A DNA stretch of 64,000 nucleotides. Origin: Halomonas sp. SSL-5. Its GTDB lineage: Bacteria; Pseudomonadota; Gammaproteobacteria; Pseudomonadales; Halomonadaceae. The DNA is taken from NCBI RefSeq assembly GCF_030708455.1, contig NZ_JAUYWF010000005.1, positions 202,269 to 266,268 of the forward strand, given 5' to 3'. Of the stretch, positions 1 through 8,769 are shown in pieces. Under the pieces are notes generated by a model. The model ran no database searches and was not told the DNA's origin. It worked only from the letters and a program-made list of their open reading frames with translations. Every line of letters starts with the position of its first letter. The stretch's first letter is position 1. The translations under genes and the position numbers were made by a program.

Positions 1-312
1 GCCCAGCGAGCCCGAGGGGGCCAGGCCGATCAGCAGCGAGCCGACGATGGAGAAGATGAAGCCCCACATCACCGTCTTGACGCGGCCGATGCGGTCGGCG
101 AGGCCGCCGACGACGACGATGAAGATGCCCGAGAAGAGTGCCGTGATCGACACCGCGATATTCATGAGATTCTGTTCGACCCCCAGGTCGGCGGCCATGG
201 TGGGGGCGATATTGAGAGTGGTCTGGGCGAACAGCCAGAAGGCCAGGACGCCCAGGATGATGCCGAACAGCAGTCTGTCGGTACCCTGGTAGGTGGTAGC
301 GGGTTGGGTCAT
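1..312 (-). CDS. MFS transporter, 5' part only (runs off the left edge)
   Basis: The visible 104 codons encode the N-terminus of a major facilitator superfamily permease. A short polar start is followed by a membrane segment (about residues 14-34), a second one (about 50-70), the loop GGLADRIGR that matches MFS motif A, and a third segment starting FIFSIVG. Motif A sits between TM2 and TM3 in this superfamily. The rest, including the substrate-determining part, is outside the window, so the substrate is unknown; drug/proton antiporters of the DHA type are a plausible subgroup. The gene is divergent from a MarR-type regulator with palindromes between them, which suggests local control by that regulator (inference). 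Confidence 0.8.
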   Translation of the reverse strand, partial: MTQPATTYQGTDRLLFGIILGVLAFWLFAQTTLNIAPTMAADLGVEQNLMNIAVSITALFSGIFIVVVGGLADRIGRVKTVMWGFIFSIVGSLLIGLAPSGSLG

Positions 313-455
313 GACGACGATCCTCGATTGGCTCGCTCAAGGCTGTGCCGGTGCCGGTACAGCCACGAAGGAGCAGTGAAGGGAGCGAGTCGGGTGTTTC
401 GGCTCGAACCGGGCTGCTCTTGGGATCAGATTAAGATAGTTGCCGATTGAGAGCA

Positions 456-469
456 TTGACATGGGTCAA
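456..469. promoter_or_regulatory. FNR/ANR/DNR-like palindrome TTGAC-N4-GTCAA
   Basis: Perfect inverted repeat TTGACATGGGTCAA in the divergent mfs/marR region (flanking A and T extend the arms to 6 bp). The spacing and half site fit the TTGAY-N4-RTCAA boxes of the CRP/FNR family (FNR, Anr, Dnr). Which gene it serves is not clear; the nearest anaerobic operon is tor, about 0.8 kb away. Confidence 0.4.
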
Positions 470-487
470 TTAACCCGCAGGCCACTA

Positions 488-502
488 TGCCTATCATAGG
501 CA
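488..502. promoter_or_regulatory. Candidate MarR operator palindrome
   Basis: Perfect 7-1-7 inverted repeat TGCCTAT-C-ATAGGCA in the divergent intergenic region. MarR dimers bind palindromes of this size, normally autoregulating and controlling the divergent gene. It overlaps the upstream in-frame ATG at 487, one reason for preferring the later GTG start of the regulator. Confidence 0.45.
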
Positions 503-585
503 GTATCCATACGATGCGCCGCACGCTGCCAATGTGGACATCGCCATGTCGCGAGTGTCGTAAAAAAAGATCGAGGAGGAAGGGG

Positions 586-1131
586 GTGGAAAAGCCATTC
601 AGTCGCGAGAGGTTGACCTTTCGTCTAGATATTCTGGCCCAGGAGGCGATTCGCGCCAACGATGATATCTTCCAGGCCCGTGCAGGCCTCAAGGTTCACG
701 AGGTGCGGGTGCTGCGGATCATCGGCCAGCACCCGGGCATCACCTTCGTCGAGCTCTCCCGTCAGGCCCGCATGGAGCGCAGCCTCACGTCACGCATCAT
801 CCAGCGGCTGATCAAGCAGGAGCTGGTGAGGCGTGAGAACGACCCGGCGGATGCGCGTCGCTTTCGCCTCTTCACCACCCCGGAGGGCGACGCCAAGCGC
901 GAGGTGGCCAGGCGGCTATCGGACGACCTCGAGCAGGTGCTGCTGGCCCCCCTTGAGACCACCGAGGCGCACCAGCTGGATGCTCTGCTGGAGCGCCTGG
1001 CGGCATGGATTCGCTCGGAGGCGTACGAGCAGAAGCTGGCGGCCTTCGAGAGCGGCGTCGATGGCGAGCCTGGCCACCAGGATGGCGCGATGCGTGGTGG
1101 GTCCCGAGGCAAGCCAGGCTCGGTGGACTGA
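586..1131 (+). CDS. MarR family transcriptional regulator
   Basis: A winged-helix DNA-binding repressor or activator of about 181 residues. The recognition region reads VHEVRVLRIIGQHPGITFVELSR followed by MERSLTSRIIQRLIKQELVRR and the wing sequence DPADARRFRLFTT, all typical of MarR. GTG at 586 is chosen because GAGGAGGA lies a few bases upstream. An in-frame ATG at 487 would add 33 atypical residues and overlap a palindromic operator candidate. The C-terminal tail (after about residue 155) is polar and low in order. It is divergent from an MFS permease, the usual arrangement for a MarR repressor of an efflux gene; the ligand is unknown. Confidence 0.85.
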   Translation: MEKPFSRERLTFRLDILAQEAIRANDDIFQARAGLKVHEVRVLRIIGQHPGITFVELSRQARMERSLTSRIIQRLIKQELVRRENDPADARRFRLFTTPEGDAKREVARRLSDDLEQVLLAPLETTEAHQLDALLERLAAWIRSEAYEQKLAAFESGVDGEPGHQDGAMRGGSRGKPGSVD

Positions 1132-1167
1132 TGATATCGCCAAGTATCATATCTAAGTAGAGCTTTC

Positions 1168-1181
1168 TTGATGAATGTCAT
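1168..1181 (+). promoter_or_regulatory. Degenerate FNR-like box upstream of tor operon
   Basis: TTGAT-GAAT-GTCAT has one perfect FNR half site and a second half with two mismatches to ATCAA. It lies 110-123 bp before torE. TMAO respiration genes are often oxygen-controlled, but the match is imperfect and this is only a candidate. Confidence 0.25.
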
Positions 1182-1236
1182 GGCTATTCCCCGGCAGGCT
1201 GTTACCTTCTGCGTATTCATCGATTCGGCGTTATGA

Positions 1237-1256
1237 GCATGCGCGCTGGCGCATGC
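1237..1256. promoter_or_regulatory. Perfect 8-bp inverted repeat before torE
   Basis: GCATGCGC and GCGCATGC are separated by GCTG, 34 bp upstream of the torE start. It could be an operator or an mRNA hairpin in the leader. No T-run follows, so it is not a standard terminator. Confidence 0.35.
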
Positions 1257-1290
1257 CGACTTTGTGTTGGCTGACCTGTGAGGGGGCAAT

Positions 1291-1473
1291 ATGGCAGAGG
1301 TCAAGAGCGAGAACGAAACGGGCTCCGGTGGCAAGCGGCGAGAGTGGCTGGCCTTTCTGTTCGTCACGGCGGTCGTCGTGCCACTGCTGACCATTGCCGT
1401 CGTGGGCGGCTATGGCTTCGTGGTGTGGATGCTGCAGGTCTTCGTGCTGGGCCCGCCCGGACATGGCGGTTAA
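1291..1473 (+). CDS. torE: TorE/NapE family small membrane protein
   Basis: A 60-residue protein with a charged N-terminal 20 residues, then one long hydrophobic segment (WLAFLFVTAVVVPLLTIAVVG and onward) and a short C-terminus. It matches the NapE/TorE family, which are small single-span inner-membrane proteins of unknown biochemical role encoded with nitrate or TMAO reductases. It is first in the tor operon, 27 bp before torC, with GAGGGGG as ribosome binding site. The assignment rests on size, topology and context. Confidence 0.8.
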   Translation: MAEVKSENETGSGGKRREWLAFLFVTAVVVPLLTIAVVGGYGFVVWMLQVFVLGPPGHGG

Positions 1474-1500
1474 GCCCCTACTGAACAAGAGAGACGAGTC

Positions 1501-2685
1501 ATGAAGATCCTTGCAACGCTGTGGAACACCCTGAAGAAACCCCCTGTGCATATCGGCCTGGGGGTCATCATCATTGTCAGCTTCTTCGCCGGCATCGTGT
1601 TCTGGGGCGGTTTCAATACCGCCATGGAGTACACCAATACGGAGGAGTTCTGCGTCAGCTGCCACGAGATGGAGGACAACGTCTACCAGGAGCTGCAGAG
1701 CACCGTGCATTGGTCCAACCGCACCGGGGTGCGGGCCATCTGTTCCGACTGTCACGTGCCCCATGGCTGGACCGCCAAGATCGCCCGCAAGATGCAGGCG
1801 AGCAAGGAGGTCTGGGGCGCCATCTTCGGCACCATCGATACCCCCGAGAAGTTCGAGGAGAAGCGCCTGGAGCTGGCCCAGCACGAGTGGGCGCGGTTCA
1901 AGGCCAACGGCTCCCTGGAGTGCCGCAGCTGCCACGACTACAACAGCATGGACTGGGACCAGATGTCCGACGAGGCGCGGCGTTTCATGGAACCCGCCGC
2001 CGAACGTGACCAGAGCTGCATCGACTGCCACAAGGGCATCGCCCACAAGCTGCCGGAGCAGATGGGCAGCGAGGACCCCATGCTGGCCCGCCTGGTACGC
2101 GAAGCCACCTCGGTCAGTGTGGATGAGGGGGAGACCTACTACAGCGCCAAGTCCGTGGATCTGTTCCGGGATGCCGAGCTCACCGAGCGCGCCGGCGTCC
2201 TGCAGGTGGCCACCGAGGTCCATATCGTCGATACCCAGGGTGACAGCGTGAAGCTGGAGATCCCGGCGTGGCGCAAGGAGAAGGGCTTCGGCCGCGTGCT
2301 CTACGAGGACTTCGGCCAGAATATCAGCAGCGCCGTGCTGAACAAGGACGTCGCCCAGGATGATGCCCTGATCGAGGTCCAGGAGACCGATGTGGTCGAT
2401 GAGATGACCGGCCTGCCCTGGGGCAGGGTGACCCTGGAGCTGTGGGCCGAGAAGGGGGTCTATCTCGAAACCCGCGATGCCCTCTGGGAGACCGCCGGAC
2501 AGACCTACCGCGATGGCTGTAGTGTCTGCCACACCGAACCGGCACCCGAGCATTTCGATGCCAACACCTGGCCGGCGATGTTCTCGGGCATGGTGGGGTT
2601 CACCAACATGAGTGCAGGCACCCAGGAATTGGTACTGAAGTACCTGCAGATGCACTCCTCCGATTATGCCGACGGTGCCCACTGA
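1501..2685 (+). CDS. torC: Pentaheme c-type cytochrome TorC (NapC/NirT family)
   Basis: A 394-residue membrane-anchored quinol dehydrogenase that passes electrons from menaquinol or ubiquinol to periplasmic TorA. An N-terminal membrane anchor covers about residues 17-36. Five CXXCH heme sites are visible: CVSCH at about 51, CSDCH at 81, CRSCH at 141, CIDCH at 173 and CSVCH at 340. Four in the NapC-like half plus one in a C-terminal extension is the TorC pattern and separates it from tetraheme NapC/NirT. It lies 19 bp before torA in the same operon. Cytochrome c maturation in the periplasm is required, so export is expected. Confidence 0.95.
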   Translation: MKILATLWNTLKKPPVHIGLGVIIIVSFFAGIVFWGGFNTAMEYTNTEEFCVSCHEMEDNVYQELQSTVHWSNRTGVRAICSDCHVPHGWTAKIARKMQASKEVWGAIFGTIDTPEKFEEKRLELAQHEWARFKANGSLECRSCHDYNSMDWDQMSDEARRFMEPAAERDQSCIDCHKGIAHKLPEQMGSEDPMLARLVREATSVSVDEGETYYSAKSVDLFRDAELTERAGVLQVATEVHIVDTQGDSVKLEIPAWRKEKGFGRVLYEDFGQNISSAVLNKDVAQDDALIEVQETDVVDEMTGLPWGRVTLELWAEKGVYLETRDALWETAGQTYRDGCSVCHTEPAPEHFDANTWPAMFSGMVGFTNMSAGTQELVLKYLQMHSSDYADGAH

Positions 2686-2704
2686 TGCTGCCTAAGGAGC
2701 TCTC

Positions 2705-5203
2705 ATGACTATCAGCCGTAGAAGTTTCCTCAAGGGAGCCATGGCCGGCTCCGCCGCCTCACTGATCGGCCCAGGGCTGCTCACCGGCACCGCCGCCGCC
2801 GGGGTGACCGAGCAGGGCGTCTGGAAGACGGCCGGCTCCCACTGGGGGGCCATGAACGCCCTGGTGAAGGGGGGCAAGGTGGCCGAGGTGAAGCCGTTCG
2901 GCGCCGACCAGTACCCCACCGAGATGCTCAACGGCATCAAGGGGTTGATCTACAACCCGTCGCGTATCCGCTACCCCATGGTGCGCCTGGAGTGGCTGAA
3001 GAACCGCCATAACGGCGATCGCACCACCCGGGGTGACAACCGCTTCGTGCGCCTGACCTGGGATGCGGCCCTGGACCTCTTCCACGAGGAGCTGGAACGC
3101 ATCCAGACCGACTATGGCCCCTGGGCGCTCTACGCCGGGGCTACCGGCTGGCGGCAGACGGGGCAGGTGCACAGCTGCGGTAACCACATGCAGCGTGCGG
3201 TGGCCATGCATGGCGACTTCGTCAAGAAGGTGGGGGATTACTCCACGGGTGCCGGGCAGGTGATCCTGCCCTACGTGCTCGGCTCCACCGAGGTCTACAG
3301 CCAGGGCACCTCCTGGCCGCTGATCCTGGAGAACAGCAAGACCGTGGTGCTGTGGGGCAACGACCCCTACAAGAACCTGCAGGTGGGGTGGAACTGCGAG
3401 ACCCACGAGTCCTATGCCTACCTGGAGCAGCTCAAGGCCAGGGTGGCGGAAGGCAGCATCCGCGTGATCAGCGTCGACCCGGTGCGCACCAAGACGCAGA
3501 AGTACCTCGGTTGCGAGCAGCTGTATATCAACCCGATGACCGACGTGGCCTTCATGCTGGGCATGGCGCACACCCTCTACAACGAGGGGCTCTACAGCCA
3601 GGAGTTCATCGACGCCTATGCGCTGGGCTTCGACGACTTCATCGCCTATGTCCAGGGTGAGGCCGACGACGGCGAGGCCAAGACGCCGGAGTGGGCCGAG
3701 GCCATCTGCGGCGTTCCCGCCGAACAGATCCGCGAGTTCAGCCGCCTGCTGGCCGCCGACCGCACCCAGCTGCTGTTCGGCTGGGCGATTCAGCGCCAGC
3801 AGCACGGCGAGCAGCCCTACTGGATGGGGGCCGTGCTGGCCACCATGCTGGGACAGATCGGCCTTCCCGGCGGCGGCATCAGCTATGGCCACCACTACAG
3901 CTCCATCGGTGTGCCCTCCTCGGGGGCGAGCGCCCCGGGCGCCTTCCCGCGCAACGTTGACGCCGGCAAGACCCCCGAGCATACCAACACCGATTTCCAG
4001 GGGGCCGCCTCGACCATTCCGGTGGCGCGCTGGATCGACTGCCTGCTCAACCCCGGGGAGACCATCCAGTACAACGGCGCCGAGGTCACCTTCCCCGATA
4101 TCCGCATGTGCGTCTTCAGCGGCTGCAACCCCTGGCACCACCACCAGGACCACAACCGCATGAAGCAGGCCTTCCACAAGCTCGAGACGGTGGTCACCGT
4201 CGACTATGCCTGGAACGCCACCTGCCGCTTCTCCGACCTGGTGCTGCCGGCCTGCACCCAGTTCGAGCGTAACGATATCGATATCTACGGCTCCTACTCC
4301 AATCGCGGCGTGCTGGCCATGCACAAGCTGGTGGATCCGCTGTTTCATTCGCGCAGCGACTTCGACATCTTCACCGACCTGTGCCGGCGCTTCGGACGCG
4401 ACGAGGAATATCGCCAGGGCCTGGACGAGATGGGCTGGGTCAAGAAGCTCTACGACGAGTGTCGCGAGGCGAACAAGTCGTTCGTTCCTGCCCCCACCGG
4501 CGACCAGTCGACCTCCTCCATGCCGGAGTTCGCGGAGTTCTGGAAGGAGGGCTATGTCGATTTCGGTCCCGGGGAGAACTGGGTGCGCCACGCCGACTTC
4601 CGGCAGGCCCCCGAGGTCAATGCGCTGGGGACGCCATCCGGCTTCATCGAGATCTCCAGCCGCAAGATCGCCCGCTATGGCTATGATGATTGCCGCGGCC
4701 ATCCGACCTGGATGGAGAAGGCGGAGCGCTCCCACGGTGGCCCCAACTCCGACCGTTACCCGCTGTGGCTGCAGTCGGTGCACCCCGACAAGCGGCTCCA
4801 CTCGCAGATGTGCGAGTCCGAGGAGCTGCGTGCCACCTATGCGGTGCAGGGGCGTGAGCCGATCTTCATCAGTCCCCAGGATGCCGCGTCGCGGGGGATT
4901 CAGGATGGCGACCTGGTGCGGGCCTACAACGACCGTGGCCAGCTGCTGGCCGGGGCCGTGGTGTCCGACGATTTCCCGCCCGGCGTGGTGCGCATCCAGG
5001 AGGGCGCCTGGTACGGGCCGGTGGGGCCGGAAATCGGCGCCCTGGATACCTACGGCGATCCCAACACCCTGACCCTCGACGTGGGCACCTCCCAGCTGGC
5101 CCAGGCGCCGAGCGCCAACACCTGCATCGTGGAGATCGAACGCTTCGAGGGTGATGCGCCCGCGGTGACGGCCTTCGGCGGACCGACCATGGTGGAGATA
5201 TGA
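2705..5203 (+). CDS. torA: Trimethylamine-N-oxide reductase TorA (molybdoenzyme)
   Basis: An 832-residue periplasmic bis-MGD molybdoenzyme reducing trimethylamine N-oxide (possibly also DMSO). The N-terminus carries a Tat signal, SRRSFLKG followed by an alanine-rich hydrophobic stretch, with cleavage expected near residue 33-37. Ser180 in the motif GDYSTGAGQ corresponds to the molybdenum-ligating serine of the DMSO/TMAO reductase family, and no N-terminal iron-sulfur cysteine motif is present, as in TorA/DorA. The ribosome binding site AAGGAG is good. The torC-torA-torD context favours TorA over biotin-sulfoxide reductase. Length is close to E. coli TorA (848). Confidence 0.95.
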   Translation: MTISRRSFLKGAMAGSAASLIGPGLLTGTAAAGVTEQGVWKTAGSHWGAMNALVKGGKVAEVKPFGADQYPTEMLNGIKGLIYNPSRIRYPMVRLEWLKNRHNGDRTTRGDNRFVRLTWDAALDLFHEELERIQTDYGPWALYAGATGWRQTGQVHSCGNHMQRAVAMHGDFVKKVGDYSTGAGQVILPYVLGSTEVYSQGTSWPLILENSKTVVLWGNDPYKNLQVGWNCETHESYAYLEQLKARVAEGSIRVISVDPVRTKTQKYLGCEQLYINPMTDVAFMLGMAHTLYNEGLYSQEFIDAYALGFDDFIAYVQGEADDGEAKTPEWAEAICGVPAEQIREFSRLLAADRTQLLFGWAIQRQQHGEQPYWMGAVLATMLGQIGLPGGGISYGHHYSSIGVPSSGASAPGAFPRNVDAGKTPEHTNTDFQGAASTIPVARWIDCLLNPGETIQYNGAEVTFPDIRMCVFSGCNPWHHHQDHNRMKQAFHKLETVVTVDYAWNATCRFSDLVLPACTQFERNDIDIYGSYSNRGVLAMHKLVDPLFHSRSDFDIFTDLCRRFGRDEEYRQGLDEMGWVKKLYDECREANKSFVPAPTGDQSTSSMPEFAEFWKEGYVDFGPGENWVRHADFRQAPEVNALGTPSGFIEISSRKIARYGYDDCRGHPTWMEKAERSHGGPNSDRYPLWLQSVHPDKRLHSQMCESEELRATYAVQGREPIFISPQDAASRGIQDGDLVRAYNDRGQLLAGAVVSDDFPPGVVRIQEGAWYGPVGPEIGALDTYGDPNTLTLDVGTSQLAQAPSANTCIVEIERFEGDAPAVTAFGGPTMVEI

Positions 5204-5889
5204 GCCAGCAGACCCCGTATCTGGCCGCTGCCCGCCGGGAGGCGGGCGGCTCGTCGATCGACTGGGAGTCCGAGAGCCTGCTGTGCCGCTGGCTGGCGAC
5301 CCTGCTCGGCGCCGAGCTGGATGAGCCGACGCTGGCGCGCTACCGCGGGGGGGAGGCCGCGCCCTTCCTCGACTTCCTGGGCGATGCCCATGGCATGTCC
5401 AGTGAGCTCTCGCGTCTCGACCAGGCGCTGTCGCGGCTGGTGATGTTCACCACGCCCCGGCTCGAGCTGGCGGCCGACTTCGCCGAGCTCTTCCTGGCGG
5501 ATGCCCGCACCGGGGCGCCGCCCTATGCCTCGCTGTATCTCGATGACCGCCCGGGCTTCATCGGTGCCCCGGCGCAGCGCATGGAGGCGCGGCTGGCGCA
5601 AGCGGGGTATACGGTCAGGCGCGAGGTGGGCGAGCCCGCCGATCATCTGGCCGTGATGCTCGATTACCTCGCCACCCGCGTGACGGTGCTTGCCGAGGCA
5701 CGGGGCCCCGAGGCCGAGGCGCTGCGCCAGGATATCGAGTCATTCCTAGAGCATGAGCTCTGCGCCTGGCTACCCAAGCTGGTGGCCAGGAGCGCCGGGG
5801 TGAAGACGGCCAGCGATTTCTATCCCGCCCTGCTGGCATTGACCGATGCCTACTGTCGCCGCCTGGCAGGGCGTGTAAGGTCGGCGTGA
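5200..5889 (+). CDS. torD: Molecular chaperone TorD
   Basis: A 229-residue cytoplasmic helical chaperone of the TorD/DmsD family that binds the TorA Tat signal peptide and the apoenzyme until the molybdenum cofactor is inserted. The diagnostic motif near residue 145, [14 protein letters not shown], matches the E(P)xDHL signature. It overlaps torA by ATGA, consistent with translational coupling. It is the last gene of the tor operon. A hairpin at 5931-5946 follows and may end this transcript as well as tmRNA. Confidence 0.93.
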   Translation: MSQQTPYLAAARREAGGSSIDWESESLLCRWLATLLGAELDEPTLARYRGGEAAPFLDFLGDAHGMSSELSRLDQALSRLVMFTTPRLELAADFAELFLADARTGAPPYASLYLDDRPGFIGAPAQRMEARLAQAGYTVRREVGEPADHLAVMLDYLATRVTVLAEARGPEAEALRQDIESFLEHELCAWLPKLVARSAGVKTASDFYPALLALTDAYCRRLAGRVRSA

Positions 5890-5925
5890 AGGTCCAGGAC
5901 GTCGCAGAGATATTGATTGGCAAAG

Positions 5926-5946
5926 AAAAAGGCGCCCTTAGGCGCC
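5926..5946 (-). terminator. Intrinsic terminator of ssrA (may serve torD from the other side)
   Basis: Stem GGCGCC (5931-5936), loop of 4, stem GGCGCC (5941-5946). Read on the minus strand it is followed by TTTTT (5930-5926). On the plus strand the downstream run TGATTCTTTT is weaker but could help stop the tor transcript. Confidence 0.75.
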
Positions 5947-5962
5947 TGATTCTTTTGGGGTT

Positions 5963-6343
5963 TGGTGGAGGCGGCGGGAATTGAACCCGCGTCCGCCAGC
6001 ACGCGCCCATTGGCTCTACATGCTTAGATTCCGTCATTTGATTTAACGTCTCTGGCTCCGACGGTCAGGATCCAGCGACGCGATTCCTCTTAAGTTTAAC
6101 GACCGGCATGAGGACGCTACCGATTGCGATCCCATCATTCTTGGCTCGTATCCCCTCCGTGATGAATGGGCACATCACTTCGGGGCCGGACTAGAAGCTA
6201 ACAGCTATTAAGCTGCCAGCGCGCCCTGAGCGTAGTTGTCGTCGTTTGCGACTATTTAGTCGTGATGTTGGATTTACGAGATACATCACGCTCTCGGCAT
6301 GCACCGCAGGGGTTGTCACCGGCGTCGAAACCATGTCGCCCCC
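5963..6343 (-). ncRNA. ssrA: Transfer-messenger RNA (tmRNA)
   Basis: A 381-nt tmRNA for rescue of stalled ribosomes and tagging of their products. The 5' end GGGGGCG pairs with 3' CGCCTCC, followed by encoded ACCA at 5966-5963, and the T-arm GGGTTCAATTCCC is present. The tag reading frame runs from the GCA resume codon at 6249 to TAA at 6208 and encodes ANDDNYAQGALAA, ending in the protease-recognised LAA. The tag is three residues longer than the ANDENYALAA type. It lies directly downstream of smpB on the same strand, encoding its protein partner. Confidence 0.97.
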
Positions 6344-6352
6344 TTAACTGGC

Positions 6353-6358
6353 ATCCTA
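6353..6358 (-). promoter_or_regulatory. ssrA promoter -10 element
   Basis: On the minus strand TAGGAT lies 10-15 nt upstream of the tmRNA 5' end, in the 40-bp gap between smpB and ssrA. No convincing -35 box is visible at normal spacing, so strength is uncertain. Confidence 0.4.
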
Positions 6359-6383
6359 ACAGGATGTCCGAACTTATGACAGA

Positions 6384-6875
6384 TCAGGCGCGGTTTTGTT
6401 CCCGCATGATGCGCCCCTTCTGGCGCTGCCAGTCGCGGTCCTTCTCGGTGGCGCGCTTGTCGTGCAGCTTCTTGCCGGTCACCAGCGCCAACTCGCACTT
6501 CACCCGGTTACCCTTCCAGTAGAGCTTGAGCGGCACGCAGGTGTGGCCCTTGTCCTGGGTGCGCGAGAAGATCCTGGCGATCTCCTTCCTGTGCAGCAGC
6601 AGCTTGCGCGTGCGCGTGGGGTCGGCCACCTCGTGGGTGCTGGCGGTGTTGAGCGGCAGGATATGGCTGCCCAGCAGCCAGGCTTCGCCGTTCTTGACCA
6701 GGATGTAGGTGTCGGTCAGCTGGGCCTTGCCCGCACGCAGGCTCTTGACCTCCCAGCCGGCCAGCACCAGGCCGGCCTCGAAGCTCTCTTCGATGTGGTA
6801 TTCGAAGCGCGCCTTCTTGTTCAAGGCGATGACGTTGCTGCCGGGGCCCTTGCCCTTGCCTTTCTTGTTGGCCAT
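6384..6875 (-). CDS. smpB: SsrA-binding protein SmpB
   Basis: A 163-residue RNA-binding OB-fold protein that binds the tRNA-like part of tmRNA and brings it to stalled ribosomes. Typical features are the N-terminal [32 protein letters not shown], the central KNGEAWLLG region, and a basic C-terminal tail ([24 protein letters not shown]) that enters the mRNA channel. The start [10 protein letters not shown] at 6875 gives the family length; the frame stays open upstream but the extra residues are atypical. It is directly upstream of ssrA and divergent from ratA. Confidence 0.97.
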   Translation of the reverse strand: MANKKGKGKGPGSNVIALNKKARFEYHIEESFEAGLVLAGWEVKSLRAGKAQLTDTYILVKNGEAWLLGSHILPLNTASTHEVADPTRTRKLLLHRKEIARIFSRTQDKGHTCVPLKLYWKGNRVKCELALVTGKKLHDKRATEKDRDWQRQKGRIMREQNRA

Positions 6876-7002
6876 GAAACCTCGTATCGTGTCCTTGCCC
6901 GTGGCGGCTCCCTCCGAGATGGGGGGAAGCGTGGTACCATTCAAGGCCTGAAATGACGGCCCATGATACGCCCTGGGCACCGTGAAGTCAGCGAGGAGCG
7001 CA

Positions 7003-7437
7003 ATGCCAACGGTCAACCGAACCGCCATGGTGCGGCATACCCCCCAGGAGATGTTCGATCTGGTCAACGATTTCGAACGCTATCCCGAGTTCCTGCCGGG
7101 CTGCCGTCGTGCGCGCCTGGTGGAGCGCGACGAGTCTCACCTGATCGGCGAGATGACCCTGGGGCGTGCCGGCATCGAGCAGAGCATCATGACCCGCAAC
7201 GACCTGATCGAGCCCGAGCGCATCGAGATGTCGCTGGTCAGCGGGCCCTTCAAGCGCCTGCGTGGCCGCTGGCTGTTCACGCCGATGGGCGAGCAGGCCT
7301 GCAAGGTGAGCCTGGAGATGGAGTTCGAGTTCGCCAATCGTCTGCTCGGCATGGCCTTCGGCAAGCTGTTCCAGCAGGTGGCCGGCCAGCTGGTCGACTC
7401 CTTCACGCGCCGCGCCAACGATCTCTACGGGCGCTGA
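7003..7437 (+). CDS. ratA: RatA-type START-domain protein (COQ10/YfjG family)
   Basis: A 144-residue SRPBCC/START-fold protein. In E. coli the homologue was described as a toxin blocking 70S ribosome association; related eukaryotic Coq10 proteins bind ubiquinone, so the real role is unsettled. Recognisable parts are [17 protein letters not shown] near the N-terminus and [27 protein letters not shown] at the C-terminus. ATG at 7003 follows GAGGAG; an in-frame ATG at 6982 lacks a site. It is divergent from smpB and followed 3 bp later by rnfH, as in E. coli. Confidence 0.9.
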   Translation: MPTVNRTAMVRHTPQEMFDLVNDFERYPEFLPGCRRARLVERDESHLIGEMTLGRAGIEQSIMTRNDLIEPERIEMSLVSGPFKRLRGRWLFTPMGEQACKVSLEMEFEFANRLLGMAFGKLFQQVAGQLVDSFTRRANDLYGR

Positions 7438-7440
7438 GGG

Positions 7441-7737
7441 ATGGCCACGATCGATATCGAGGTGGCCTTCGCGCGGCCCGACAGGCAGCGCGTCATCAGC
7501 CTGCGGGTGCCGCTCGGCACCACCGCCCGCGAGGCCGTGGCGCTGGCCGACCTGCCGTCACACTTCCCCGAGTTGCCCGCCGACACCTTCAGCGACCCCG
7601 ACCTGGGCCTGTTCGGCAAGCGCTTGCGCGAGCCGGAGGATTACCGCCTGCGCGCCGGTGACCGTGTCGAGGTCTACCGTGCGCTGATCATCGACCCCAA
7701 GGCGGCGCGTCTGGCGCGCGCCAACAACAGAGACTGA
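7441..7737 (+). CDS. rnfH: RnfH family protein (RatB, UPF0125)
   Basis: A 98-residue beta-grasp, ubiquitin-like protein. The N-terminal IDIEVAFARPDRQRVISLRVPLGTTAREAV and the C-terminal GDRVEVYRALIIDPKAARLARA are typical of the RnfH/RatB family. Its function is not established; it is conserved next to ratA, and here the two are 3 bp apart and presumably co-translated. Length matches the family. Confidence 0.92.
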   Translation: MATIDIEVAFARPDRQRVISLRVPLGTTAREAVALADLPSHFPELPADTFSDPDLGLFGKRLREPEDYRLRAGDRVEVYRALIIDPKAARLARANNRD

Positions 7738-7803
7738 CGCCCCGCCGGGCTGGTGCGCGGCGGGGCGTCGGTTGGCCATGCTGTCAGGGGGTGCTGGCCG
7801 CCG

Positions 7804-8229
7804 TCAGCGCTGGTCGGCGGGCGCCGCGTTGGGCGTCACCAGCGGCGCAGAGGTGCTACCCTCCGGCAGCGGGCCGCCTTCGCTCTGGCGCATCTCGATC
7901 GCCTCGTCGAGGTCGCCCTCGCGCTGGATGTCCACCAGGCGATTGCCATCGAAGGTCAGGGTCACCCGGCGCCGTTCGATGTCCTCGTAGGCCTTGTCCA
8001 GATAGAAGACGTAGTCCCACTGGCTGGCGTCGAAGGGTGCCTCCAGCAGCGGGCTGCCCATCACGTAGACGACGTCGTCGCGGGTCATGCCCGTGCGCAG
8101 CTGTTCCACCATCCCGGCGGTCACCAGGTTGCCCTGGGGGATGTCGCGCTTGTAGACACCGAAGTAGCTGCAGCCGCTGGCCATCAGCAGGGCCGCGAAA
8201 AGGGTGATGATTCTGGTCAACTTTTGCAT
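7804..8229 (-). CDS. bamE: Outer membrane protein assembly factor BamE (SmpA)
   Basis: A 141-residue outer-membrane lipoprotein, subunit of the BAM complex that folds beta-barrel proteins. The start at 8229 gives MQKLTRIITLFAALLMASGCSYFG, a lipoprotein signal with the lipobox ASGC near residue 20. The core motif VTAGMVEQLRTGMTRDDVVYVMGSP is the SmpA/OmlA signature. The C-terminal 25 residues are proline/serine-rich and probably disordered. An upstream in-frame ATG at 8268 would put 13 charged residues before the signal peptide and is less likely. It is divergent from fur, as in many gammaproteobacteria. Confidence 0.95.
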   Translation of the reverse strand: MQKLTRIITLFAALLMASGCSYFGVYKRDIPQGNLVTAGMVEQLRTGMTRDDVVYVMGSPLLEAPFDASQWDYVFYLDKAYEDIERRRVTLTFDGNRLVDIQREGDLDEAIEMRQSEGGPLPEGSTSAPLVTPNAAPADQR

Positions 8230-8252
8230 TTGCGCCTGTTCTTCACTATCGT
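8224..8252 (+). promoter_or_regulatory. Candidate sigma-70 promoter of fur
   Basis: TTGCAT (8224-8229) and TATCGT (8247-8252) are separated by 17 bp, with the start expected near 8259. The -35 box overlaps the bamE start codon. No convincing Fur box is visible. Confidence 0.35.
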
Positions 8253-8301
8253 GGTTTCGGTCGATCATACCCGACCCTACCCGTTACTGCGAAGAGCAAC
8301 C

Positions 8302-8748
8302 ATGGCCGACCAGAACCATGAATTACGCAAGGCCGGTCTGAAGGTGACCCTGCCGCGCGTCAAGATTCTGCAGATCCTCGAGAGCGCTCAGGGCGAGCAC
8401 CACATGAGCGCCGAGGATGTCTACAAGACGCTGCTGGATGCCGGTGAAGACGTGGGCCTGGCCACCGTCTACCGCGTGCTGACCCAGTTCGAGACCGCGG
8501 GCCTGGTGGTTCGCCACAACTTCGATGGCGGCCACGCCGTGTTCGAGATCTCCCAGGAGGAGCATCACGACCATATGGTGTGCCTGGAGAGCGGCGAGAT
8601 CGTCGAGTTCTTCGACGAGGTGATCGAACGCCGTCAGCAGGAGATCGCCGAGGAGCATGGCTACGAGCTCGTCGATCACGCCCTGGTGCTCTACGTGCGC
8701 CCGCGTGGTTCCAGCGTGACCCGACAGGATGGTCCGCCGCGCAAGTAG
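8302..8748 (+). CDS. fur: Ferric uptake regulator Fur
   Basis: A 148-residue iron-responsive winged-helix repressor. The DNA-binding half contains LKVTLPRVKILQILE and VGLATVYRVLTQFETAGLV. The metal site HHDHMVC lies at about residues 88-94. Only one cysteine (C94) is present: the CXXC pairs that hold structural zinc in E. coli Fur are missing (CLES instead of CxxC, none near the C-terminus), as I recall for pseudomonad Fur. The start at 8302 gives the family length. It is divergent from bamE and convergent with recN. Confidence 0.97.
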   Translation: MADQNHELRKAGLKVTLPRVKILQILESAQGEHHMSAEDVYKTLLDAGEDVGLATVYRVLTQFETAGLVVRHNFDGGHAVFEISQEEHHDHMVCLESGEIVEFFDEVIERRQQEIAEEHGYELVDHALVLYVRPRGSSVTRQDGPPRK

Positions 8749-8769
8749 CCGGTGGCGCCAGCCAGCAAC

